A stretch of 5,469 bases of DNA from Spartobacteria bacterium (lineage in GTDB: Bacteria; Verrucomicrobiota; Verrucomicrobiia; Chthoniobacterales; Chthoniobacteraceae). Numbering within the stretch: the first letter of the stretch is position 1; each line of letters opens with the position of its first letter. The position numbers and the translations under genes were made by a program. Positions 1-5,469 of the stretch are shown piece after piece. The stretch covers positions 1 to 5,469 of the forward strand of contig JANXWU010000265.1 of NCBI GenBank assembly GCA_025350985.1, given 5' to 3'. The notes below the pieces were generated by a model that was not told where the DNA came from, did no database searches, and saw only the letters and a program-made list of their open reading frames with translations.

Positions 1-354
1 CGCACGAACACGCCGCTGCAGGCGCTGGTCACTTTGAACGATCCGCAGTTTGTCGAGGCAGCGCGGCATCTGGCGGAACTGGCGTTGAAAGAAGGCGGAG
101 AGACGAAGCAGAGCCGCCTAGACTTCATCGCGAACCGGCTGCTGGCGCGACCGTTTCGCGCGGAGGAAATGCCAATCGTCGAGAAGTCGCTCGACCAGTT
201 TTCGAGTTATTACCGCGAGCATGAAGAGGACGCGAAAAAGGTGATCGCGATTGGCGAGTCGAAGCCGGACGAAAAACTCGAACCGCCGCAACTGGCTGCG
301 TGGACGATGGCGACGAATGAGTTGATGAACTTGGATGAGGTGCTGAACAAATGA
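1..354 (+). CDS. DUF1553 (PSD1) domain protein, C-terminal fragment
   Basis: Partial gene: frame 1 is open from the first base and ends at TGA 352-354, leaving 117 C-terminal residues. The start lies upstream of the window. The fragment opens with RTNTPLQALVTLNDPQFVEA, the conserved (R/S)xxTPLQALxxLND signature near the end of DUF1553 proteins. It closes with LAAWTMATNELMNLDEVLNK, the usual C-terminal helix of the family. The end of the gene at 2226-5351 has the same two blocks (RSDTPLQALNLLNDPVFVES and LAAWTVVANVLLNLDEVITK), so the two are paralogs. By family analogy the missing part should hold a signal peptide, a PSCyt1 cytochrome c domain and DUF1549; this cannot be seen here. The in-frame TTG at 34 is inside the conserved motif and is not a start. 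A DUF1501 gene follows 71 bp downstream on the same strand, the usual partner. Biochemical function is unknown; an extracytoplasmic location is inferred. Confidence 0.93.
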   Translation, partial: RTNTPLQALVTLNDPQFVEAARHLAELALKEGGETKQSRLDFIANRLLARPFRAEEMPIVEKSLDQFSSYYREHEEDAKKVIAIGESKPDEKLEPPQLAAWTMATNELMNLDEVLNK

Positions 355-371
355 CCTGCCCGTTCTCGATC

Positions 372-412
372 TGTCATTCCGATCGGCGGGCTTCGCTCCA
401 CTCAGAATGACA
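372..412. repeat. Short dispersed inverted repeat (GTCATTC...GAATGAC family)
   Basis: TGTCATTC at 372-379 is matched by its perfect reverse complement GAATGACA at 405-412; two more pairs are possible after one mismatch. The right end, CTCAGAATGACACG at 401-414, is identical over 14 bp to 2061-2074 in the next spacer, so this is a short member of the same family. It fills most of the 71-bp gap and ends about 13 bp before the DUF1501 start codon. A TTTT run at 416-419 follows the hairpin, so weak terminator or processing activity is possible. The 25-nt loop and short T run make that a poor case. Confidence 0.75.
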
Positions 413-425
413 CGGTTTTGAATTT

Positions 426-1892
426 ATGAATCCCATCGACGATTACCTCCGCTACGAATCGCGCCGACAATTTCTCGGCCGCGGCGTGAACGCTGTCGGC
501 TGGGCGGCGCTGGCTTCGCTGCTCGGTCACGGTTCCAAAGCGACTGCCGCGACCGATTTCAAACGCATCGGCGGCGTGCCGGCACTGCCGCATTTCGCGG
601 CCAAGGCCAAGCGCGTGATTTACCTCCATATGGTCGGCGGTCCGCCACAAATGGACCTTTTCGACTACAAGCCGGTGATGGCCGACTGGTACGACAAAGA
701 TCTGCCGGACTCCGTGCGGATGGGACAGCGGCTCACCGGGATGACGGCAAAACAAAAACGGTTTCCGATCGCGCCGTCGAAATATCAATTTAGCCAGAAT
801 GGCGAGAGCGGGATGTGGGTGAGCGAGCTGCTGCCTTCGACGGCGAAGATGGTGGATGACATGTGTTTTGTCCGCTCGATGCACACCGACGCCATCAATC
901 ACGAACCGGCGATCACGATGATGCAAACCGGCAACATGAACGCGGGCCGCCCGTGCCTCGGCTCGTGGCTTTCGTACGGGCTCGGCACCGAAAATCAAAA
1001 CCTGCCGACGTTCGTGGTGCTCGTCGCGAAGCCGACCAATAACGAGCAACTCCAGGCGATTTCCGGGCGGCTGTGGTCGTCGGGTTACTTGCCGGGCGAA
1101 TATGCAGGCTGCTCGTTCCGCACCGCGGGCGATCCGATTTTGTTCATCAACAATCCCGCCGGCGTGCCCGAGGAAATCCGGCACGAGACGATCGAGGGAC
1201 TGAACGCGCTCAATGAATTAAACTACAAAGCCGTCGGCGATCCCGAGACGCACACGCGCATCGAGCAATACGAAATGGCGTTTCGGATGCAGTCGAGCGT
1301 GCCCGATCTCACCGACTTCTCGAAGGAACCCGAGTCCACTTTTCGGCTCTACGGCGAAGAGGCGAAAAAGCCCGGCACGTTCGCCAACACGACGCTGCTC
1401 GCCCGGCGGATGGCCGAACGCGGGGTGCGGTTCATCCAGATTTATCACAACAATTGGGACACGCACGGCAACGTCGCTGGCCGCCTCCCTTCGCAATGCC
1501 GCGATGTCGATCAGCCGTGCTACGCGTTGATTCAGGATTTGAAACAGCGCGGTCTGCTCGACGAAACGCTCGTCATTTGGGGCGGCGAATTCGGGCGGAC
1601 GATTTACTCGCAGGGCGGTCTTACCAAGGAAAACTACGGGCGCGACCACCATCCGCGCTGCTTCACGATGTGGATGGCGGGCGGCGGCGTGAAACCTGGG
1701 ACGATCTACGGCGAGACGGACGACTTTTCCTACAACATCGTGAAGGACCCTGTGCATGTTCACGACTTCCACGCGACCGTTTTGCAACTGCTGGGCATCG
1801 ACCACAAGCGGTTCATTTACAAATACCAAGGGCTCGATCAAAAGCTGACCGGGGTCGAACCGGCGAGTGTGGTCAAAGGACTTTTGGCGTAA
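426..1892 (+). CDS. DUF1501 family protein, Tat-exported (alkaline phosphatase/sulfatase-like)
   Basis: Complete, 488 residues, ATG 426 to TAA 1890-1892, a normal length for DUF1501. The N-terminus carries a twin-arginine signal, SRRQFLGRG, with Arg13-Arg14, then a hydrophobic stretch at about 20-34 and a plausible ATA-A cleavage site near residue 41. This supports the start despite no clear Shine-Dalgarno sequence. Family blocks in order: HMVGGPPQMDLFDYKP (68-83), MHTDAINHEPA (152-162), WDTHGN (344-349), WGGEFGRT (385-392), GRDHHP (405-410), DPVHVHDFHATVLQLLG (from 441). DUF1501 is related to the alkaline phosphatase/sulfatase fold. The conserved Asp and His residues (such as D77, D80, D345, H347, D407, H408, H409) are therefore candidate metal ligands, but the sequence alone does not identify a substrate. 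It sits between two DUF1553 genes, its usual partners, so a joint periplasmic or surface role is likely. No frameshift or missing block is seen. Confidence 0.95.
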   Translation: MNPIDDYLRYESRRQFLGRGVNAVGWAALASLLGHGSKATAATDFKRIGGVPALPHFAAKAKRVIYLHMVGGPPQMDLFDYKPVMADWYDKDLPDSVRMGQRLTGMTAKQKRFPIAPSKYQFSQNGESGMWVSELLPSTAKMVDDMCFVRSMHTDAINHEPAITMMQTGNMNAGRPCLGSWLSYGLGTENQNLPTFVVLVAKPTNNEQLQAISGRLWSSGYLPGEYAGCSFRTAGDPILFINNPAGVPEEIRHETIEGLNALNELNYKAVGDPETHTRIEQYEMAFRMQSSVPDLTDFSKEPESTFRLYGEEAKKPGTFANTTLLARRMAERGVRFIQIYHNNWDTHGNVAGRLPSQCRDVDQPCYALIQDLKQRGLLDETLVIWGGEFGRTIYSQGGLTKENYGRDHHPRCFTMWMAGGGVKPGTIYGETDDFSYNIVKDPVHVHDFHATVLQLLGIDHKRFIYKYQGLDQKLTGVEPASVVKGLLA

Positions 1893-1895
1893 CTG

Positions 1896-2142
1896 TAGGG
1901 GCGGTCTGTGACCGTCGCCGTTTGAATAAACGCGTGTCATTCTGAGCGAGGCTTGGCGGAGTCGAAGAAACTCTTGAACAGTCTTCGGAGTGCTGCTGCA
2001 CGGGGAAGTGCATGAGATTCTTCGACTGCGTTCCGTTCGCTGGTGGCGAACTCCACTGCGCTCAGAATGACACGCGCTCTTTTTCAAACGGAGACACCAC
2101 TCATTTCTCCAGCCGTTGGCGACGAGTCACAGACCGCCGCTA
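1896..2142. repeat. Nested imperfect palindrome, about 247 bp
   Basis: Four sets of complementary arms lie one inside another. Outermost: GGCGGTCTGTGACCGTCGCC at 1900-1919 pairs with 2118-2138, with a single-base bulge (A2125). It extends outward to 1896 and 2142 with one mismatch. Next: CCGTTTGAA at 1918-1926 pairs perfectly with TTCAAACGG at 2083-2091. Next is the 18-bp perfect arm pair 1931-1948 / 2059-2076. Inside this, AGTCGAAGAA at 1960-1969 pairs with 2018-2027. At the centre TGCAC 1997-2001 pairs with GTGCA 2008-2012. The right side has an unpaired 26-nt stretch at 2092-2117. A transcript through here could fold into one long stem. I see no coding capacity and no clear target-site duplication. 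Confidence 0.85.
1931..2076. repeat. 146-bp dispersed repeat element with perfect 18-bp inverted ends
   Basis: The left end CGCGTGTCATTCTGAGCG (1931-1948) and right end CGCTCAGAATGACACGCG (2059-2076) are exact reverse complements. The inside carries a second pair, 1960-1969 / 2018-2027. The 20 bases at 2011-2030 recur exactly at 5450-5469, and the right end shares 14 bp with 401-414, so the sequence is a family member and not a one-off hairpin. GTCATTCTGAGCG...GAATGAC repeats are, from general knowledge, common between genes in several bacterial phyla. Their chance translations (SERS..., ...ASLRMT) appear as false proteins. The terminal inverted ends and small size are MITE-like, but no mobilising enzyme is visible. 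Confidence 0.85.
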
Positions 2143-2179
2143 AACAAGCCACGGTTACAGGCCGCGACTACAACAAGCG
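2126..2179. repeat. Degenerate tandem pair of the GTCACAGACCGCC-type repeat
   Basis: The arm at 2126-2149 (GTCACAGACCGCCGCT then AAACAAGCC) is followed by a diverged direct copy at 2153-2179 (GGTTACAGGCCGCGACT then ACAACAAGCG). The two align with about 20 of 28 positions matching, counted by eye. The first copy is also the right arm of the large palindrome; the second has no matching partner on the left. This suggests a second repeat family beside the GTCATTC type, with local duplication followed by drift. Confidence 0.55.
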
Positions 2180-2225
2180 TCTGCAAACGCCGGCTTTTGT
2201 GGTAAGTTTTTCGGGTTCACGATCC

Positions 2226-5200
2226 ATGCTTTTTTCTCCACCAAAAACACTCACCCTGCTCTGCGGCGCACTCATCTTGCCGTCGGCAATTTCGTTCGCC
2301 AACCCGCTTGATTTCAAAAACGACGTGCAGCCGATTTTGGAAAAGCGGTGCGTGGAATGCCACGGCGAGAAAAAGCAAAAGTCGAGTCTGCGCTTTGACA
2401 GCAAGGCCGCGATCGTGAAGGGCGGCGAATCGGGCGACCCGCTGATCGTGCCGGGCAAGCCGGACGCGGGCACTTTTCTGAAGCGCATCCTCACCAGCGA
2501 CGACGACGAAAAAATGCCGCCGAAAGGCGAGCGATTGACCGCGCCGCAGATCGCGTTGTTGAAACAATGGATCGAACAAGGCGCGAACATTCCCGACGAC
2601 TTCGGCTCCGTCAGCGCAAAGCATTGGGCCTACTCGAAACCTGAGCGCGCAAAGCTGCCGAACCTTTCCGAATTTCGATTCGCGGCTTTCGATTGGAAGA
2701 AACCCGACGGGCAGCACAGCGACTGGTCGCAGAATCCGATTGACGCTTTTGTGTTAAAAAAACTGGCGGGCGAAAAACTCGAACCCTCGCCAGAAGCGCC
2801 GCCGGAAATTCTCATTCGGCGGATGTCGCTCGACCTCACGGGCCTGCCGCCGACGCCGGAGGAAGTCGATGCCTTTGCCAAGGATTACGCCGCGACCCCG
2901 ATCGAAAATCGGAAATTGAAAATCGATAATCTCGCCGATCGTCTCCTCGCCTCGCCCGCGTACGGCGAGCGCTGGGCTCGACCGTGGCTCGATCTCGCGC
3001 GCTACGCGGACACGCAGGGTTACGAAAAAGACAGCCGTCGCTCGATGTGGCCGTTTCGCGATTGGGTCATCGGTGCGCTCAACCGGGACCTGACGTTTGA
3101 CCAATTCACCGTCGAGCAAATCGCCGGGGACTTGCTGCCACATCCAACGCCAGAGCAGCGGGTGGCGACAGGTTTTCATCGCAACACGCTCACCAATGCC
3201 GAGGGCGGCACCGACGACGAGGAATTCCGCTACTACGCCGTCGTCGATCGCGTGAACACGACGATGGAAGTGTGGATGGGGACGACCTTCAACTGCGCGC
3301 AGTGCCACGACCACAAATACGATCCGTTTAGCACGCAGGAGTATTACCAGTTCATGGCGTTTTTGAACAACACCGCCGACTCGGACAAGGATGACGAGCG
3401 GCCGACGATGAAGATTTTTCAACCGGGACAGAAGGAGCAGTCGGAGCGATTGCACGCGGCGGAGCAAGCCGCGGAAAAAAATCTTGCGGACGCGGCGGCG
3501 GCGCCAGTATTCGGCGCGGCGTTGGCGGCTTGGGAAAAAGAAAATGACGCTGCGAGCGCGCAGTGGGAGCCGGTCGGAATCGTCGAGGCGAAAGCGGAGG
3601 GCGGCACGCAATTGACGACCACCACTGATGGCGCGTTGCTGGCCACGGGCGCGAATCCTCCCAAGCAGACTTACACCATCACGGCGAAAACGAAGCTGGC
3701 CGGCGCGGACACGATCCGCGTCGAGGCACTTGCGGACGACTCGCTCCCGGCGAGCGGTCCGGGCCGCTACGGGAATGGGAATTTCATTCTCACCGAAATC
3801 AAAATCTCCGCGGACGGAAAGCCGGTGAAAATTGCCAGCGCGAGCGCGGACTTCGAGCAGGCGGGCTGGCCGGTCAGCGCGGCCTTCGATGGAAATCCGG
3901 AAACCGGCTGGGCGGTCGTGCCCGAAACCGGCAAGCCTCACCACGCGATCTTTTCGGCGGCGCAACCTTTTTCCAGCGACGCCAACGCAACCCTCACCAT
4001 TCGGCTCGAACACACCAGTTCGCGCTCGAAGCAGCATGCGCTCGGCAAATTCCGGATCAGCGTCGGGGTCGGAATCGGCGCGGGCCTGCCCGAGGATGTG
4101 CGGAAGATTTTCACGGTAGCGGCTGAGCAGCGCGACGAGAAGCAGCAGACGCGATTGAAGGAATTTTTCCTGGAAAAGTCACCGGAACTGAAGAGTCAGC
4201 GAGAGGCGGTGGCCACCTCGAAAGACGCGGAGAAAAAATTCGCGGAAAAGATTCCCAAGACTTCGGTGATGGAGGAGCTGCCGCAGCCGCGCGAAACCAA
4301 ACGTCACATCCGCGGTGGTTATCTGAACTTGGGCGAAACCGTGCAGCCGGCAACGCCCGCGGTGCTGCATTCGTTTGCGGAAAAACAACCGCTAAACCGG
4401 CTTGGCCTCGCGCGCTGGCTGGTGGACGAAAACAATCCACTCACCGCGCGCGTGATTGTGAACCGATTTTGGGAGCAGTATTTCGGGCACGGCATGGTTG
4501 AGAGCGTGGAGGAATTCGGCCGTCAGGGCGACCCACCGTCGCATCCCGAGTTGCTGGACTGGCTGGCCGTCGAGTTCATGCACCCGACGACGATCAAGGA
4601 CGCGCTGCCGTGGAGCATGAAGGCGATACACAAGCTCATCGTGACGAGCGCGACGTATCGGCAGTCGTCGCGTGTGACGCCGGAACTCGCGCGGCGCGAT
4701 CCCGCCAATAAATTTTACGCGCGCGGCCCCCGCGTGCGCTTGGAGGCAGAAATGCTCCGCGACCAGGCGCTGGCCATTTCCGGTTTGCTCAGTCACAAAA
4801 TGGGCGGTGCGCCGGTGATGCCGCCGCAGCCGGACGGTCTCTGGCAGATGGTTTACAGCGGGGACAAATGGACGACGAGCGCCGGTGAGGACAAGTATCG
4901 GCGCGGACTTTACACGTTCTGGCGGCGCACGAATCCGTATCCGATGATGGTTACCTTCGACGGTCCGAGCCGGGAATTCTGCGTGCTCCGCCGTTCGCGC
5001 AGCGACACGCCGTTGCAGGCGTTGAACCTTTTAAACGATCCGGTCTTCGTCGAATCCGCGCAGGCGCTCGCTCGCCGCCTTTCGTCGTCCTCGGGAGACA
5101 CATCCGCGCGTGTTTCCTTTGGCCTGCGCCTTGCGCTCGCCCGCGCGCCGAAGCCGGCGGAGGTTGACCGTCTCGCCCGGCTCTACGACAGCGAGTTGAG

Positions 5201-5351
5201 CTTTTACAAAACCCACGCGGCGGCGGCGGAAAAAATGGCGGCGAGTGAACTCGGCAAACCCACCGACGGCTCGAATATTTCCGAACTCGCCGCGTGGACG
5301 GTGGTGGCGAATGTTTTGCTGAACCTCGATGAAGTCATCACGAAAGGCTGA
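2226..5351 (+). CDS. PSCyt1 cytochrome c - DUF1549 - DUF1553 protein (PSD1 type)
   Basis: Secreted multidomain protein, 1041 residues from ATG 2226 to TGA 5349-5351. This start begins a Sec signal peptide (MLFSPPKTLTLLCGALILP..., likely cleaved after SFA25) followed directly by the PSCyt1 opening PLDFKNDVQPILEKRC. The frame is open upstream to 2043, but that part is translated repeat. Domains: PSCyt1 about 26-125 with haem motif CVECH (42-46) and Met97 in KMPPKG as probable axial ligand; DUF1549 about 170-385, with SLDLTGLPPTPEEV and a second CXXCH, CAQCHDHKYDP (from 357); Ala/Glu-rich helical segment about 400-445; beta-rich insert about 447-615, resembling a carbohydrate-binding or F5/8 type C-like module; helical linker; DUF1553 from about 724, including NRFWEQYFGHG and RSDTPLQALNLLND. 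Length is normal for the family. It lies downstream of its usual partner, DUF1501. Haem binding is well supported; electron partner and substrate are unknown. Translation signals at the start are weak. Confidence 0.92.
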   Translation: MLFSPPKTLTLLCGALILPSAISFANPLDFKNDVQPILEKRCVECHGEKKQKSSLRFDSKAAIVKGGESGDPLIVPGKPDAGTFLKRILTSDDDEKMPPKGERLTAPQIALLKQWIEQGANIPDDFGSVSAKHWAYSKPERAKLPNLSEFRFAAFDWKKPDGQHSDWSQNPIDAFVLKKLAGEKLEPSPEAPPEILIRRMSLDLTGLPPTPEEVDAFAKDYAATPIENRKLKIDNLADRLLASPAYGERWARPWLDLARYADTQGYEKDSRRSMWPFRDWVIGALNRDLTFDQFTVEQIAGDLLPHPTPEQRVATGFHRNTLTNAEGGTDDEEFRYYAVVDRVNTTMEVWMGTTFNCAQCHDHKYDPFSTQEYYQFMAFLNNTADSDKDDERPTMKIFQPGQKEQSERLHAAEQAAEKNLADAAAAPVFGAALAAWEKENDAASAQWEPVGIVEAKAEGGTQLTTTTDGALLATGANPPKQTYTITAKTKLAGADTIRVEALADDSLPASGPGRYGNGNFILTEIKISADGKPVKIASASADFEQAGWPVSAAFDGNPETGWAVVPETGKPHHAIFSAAQPFSSDANATLTIRLEHTSSRSKQHALGKFRISVGVGIGAGLPEDVRKIFTVAAEQRDEKQQTRLKEFFLEKSPELKSQREAVATSKDAEKKFAEKIPKTSVMEELPQPRETKRHIRGGYLNLGETVQPATPAVLHSFAEKQPLNRLGLARWLVDENNPLTARVIVNRFWEQYFGHGMVESVEEFGRQGDPPSHPELLDWLAVEFMHPTTIKDALPWSMKAIHKLIVTSATYRQSSRVTPELARRDPANKFYARGPRVRLEAEMLRDQALAISGLLSHKMGGAPVMPPQPDGLWQMVYSGDKWTTSAGEDKYRRGLYTFWRRTNPYPMMVTFDGPSREFCVLRRSRSDTPLQALNLLNDPVFVESAQALARRLSSSSGDTSARVSFGLRLALARAPKPAEVDRLARLYDSELSFYKTHAAAAEKMAASELGKPTDGSNISELAAWTVVANVLLNLDEVITKG

Positions 5352-5372
5352 TGAGAACTGCAACCCCAAACA

Positions 5373-5469
5373 CGCGGGTCATTCCAAACGGAGCGCGGCG
5401 GAATGGGGAAATCTCGCAACCGATCCCACGGCGTTGCTACCGCTTTCGTCATGAGATTCTTCGACTGCG
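5373..5469. repeat. Third dispersed repeat copy, cut by the window end
   Basis: Starting 21 bp after the stop codon, CGCGGGTCATTCC (5373-5385) resembles the left end of the middle element (CGCGTGTCATTCT, two differences). CATGAGATTCTTCGACTGCG at 5450-5469 is identical to 2011-2030. Inside, AATCTC (5410-5415) pairs with GAGATT (5453-5458) and CATTCC (5380-5385) with GGAATG (5400-5405), giving the same nested hairpin style. The middle part (about 5390-5448) is unlike the middle of the other copy. The element should continue beyond the window to a CTCAGAATGACAC-like right end. Confidence 0.75.

Larger units (their letters stand above)
1893..2225. other. 333-bp intergenic region made almost entirely of repeats
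   Basis: No gene is supported here. From 1896 to 2179 the spacer consists of inverted-repeat arms and a degenerate repeat copy, described separately. The last 46 bp before the chosen ATG at 2226 are the only part not assigned to a repeat. They show no convincing -35/-10 pair and no Shine-Dalgarno sequence. The compact hairpin GGCGGTC-TGT-GACCGTC (1900-1916) lies just after the DUF1501 stop. It lacks a following T run, so I do not call it an intrinsic terminator. Confidence 0.8.

Noticed and set aside
402..1184. Long minus-strand open frame opposite the DUF1501 gene
   Set aside because: Arg- and His-rich composition typical of the antisense of a GC-rich gene; no recognisable domain, while the plus strand is clearly coding.
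1900..1930. Intrinsic terminator after DUF1501
   Set aside because: The GGCGGTC/GACCGTC hairpin is good, but no T run follows and the sequence belongs to a repeat arm.
1454..1945. Plus-strand frame overlapping the end of DUF1501
   Set aside because: Out-of-frame reading of a well-supported gene with low-complexity Arg-rich product.
1931..2076. Insertion sequence with transposase
   Set aside because: At 146 bp it cannot encode a transposase, and flanks 1921-1930 and 2077-2086 show no target duplication. It is kept as a non-autonomous repeat only.
1218..2087. Minus-strand open frame starting in the repeat (MKKSACHSERSGVRHQ...)
   Set aside because: Its beginning is the known type of false translation of the GTCATTCTGAGCG repeat, and the rest is antisense to DUF1501.
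355..2179. CRISPR array
   Set aside because: Repeats are few, irregularly spaced, inverted and variable in length, with no uniform spacers and no cas genes.
2043..2225. Upstream in-frame extension of the cytochrome gene from an alternative start at 2043 or 2067
   Set aside because: The translation is repeat-derived, lacks family similarity and would place the signal peptide inside the protein. ATG 2226 fits the PSCyt1 family.
2754..4037. 427-codon minus-strand open frame opposite the cytochrome gene
   Set aside because: Strongly Arg-rich with no domain pattern; it is fully antisense to conserved DUF1549 coding sequence.

Overview
The window comes from a GC-rich bacterial chromosome, most likely Verrucomicrobiota or otherwise the PVC group (Planctomycetota is the main alternative). 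The evidence is the gene content. It has proteins combining a planctomycete-type cytochrome c domain (PSCyt1) with DUF1549 and DUF1553 (also called PSD1), next to a Tat-exported DUF1501 protein. That pairing is typical of the group and often occurs in many paralogous copies per genome. The phylum is inferred from domain architecture, not from a marker gene.

Layout, all genes on the + strand: the 3' end of a first DUF1553-type gene (1-354); a 71-bp spacer holding a small inverted repeat (372-412); a complete DUF1501 gene (426-1892); a 333-bp spacer filled almost end to end by a nested imperfect palindrome (1896-2142) and a degenerate neighbouring repeat copy (to 2179); a complete PSCyt1-DUF1549-DUF1553 gene (start chosen at 2226, end 5351); and a final spacer with a third dispersed repeat that runs off the window (about 5373-5469). 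No RNA gene, CRISPR array, transposase or integrase was found.

The two DUF1553 proteins are clear paralogs, so the locus reads cytochrome/DUF1553 - DUF1501 - cytochrome/DUF1553. All the complete products carry export signals: Tat for DUF1501 and Sec for the cytochrome protein. They probably work together outside the cytoplasm. Their biochemical role is not established. Breakdown of a polymer, probably a glycan, is a common suggestion, and the putative carbohydrate-binding-like insert in the third gene fits it without proving it.

The genes belong to recognised families and I see no clearly new gene system. The least ordinary part of the window is the intergenic DNA. Each gene junction carries a member of a GTCATTC...GAATGAC repeat family. 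The middle one forms a roughly 247-bp nested palindrome, and it also creates a spurious upstream extension of the third gene.
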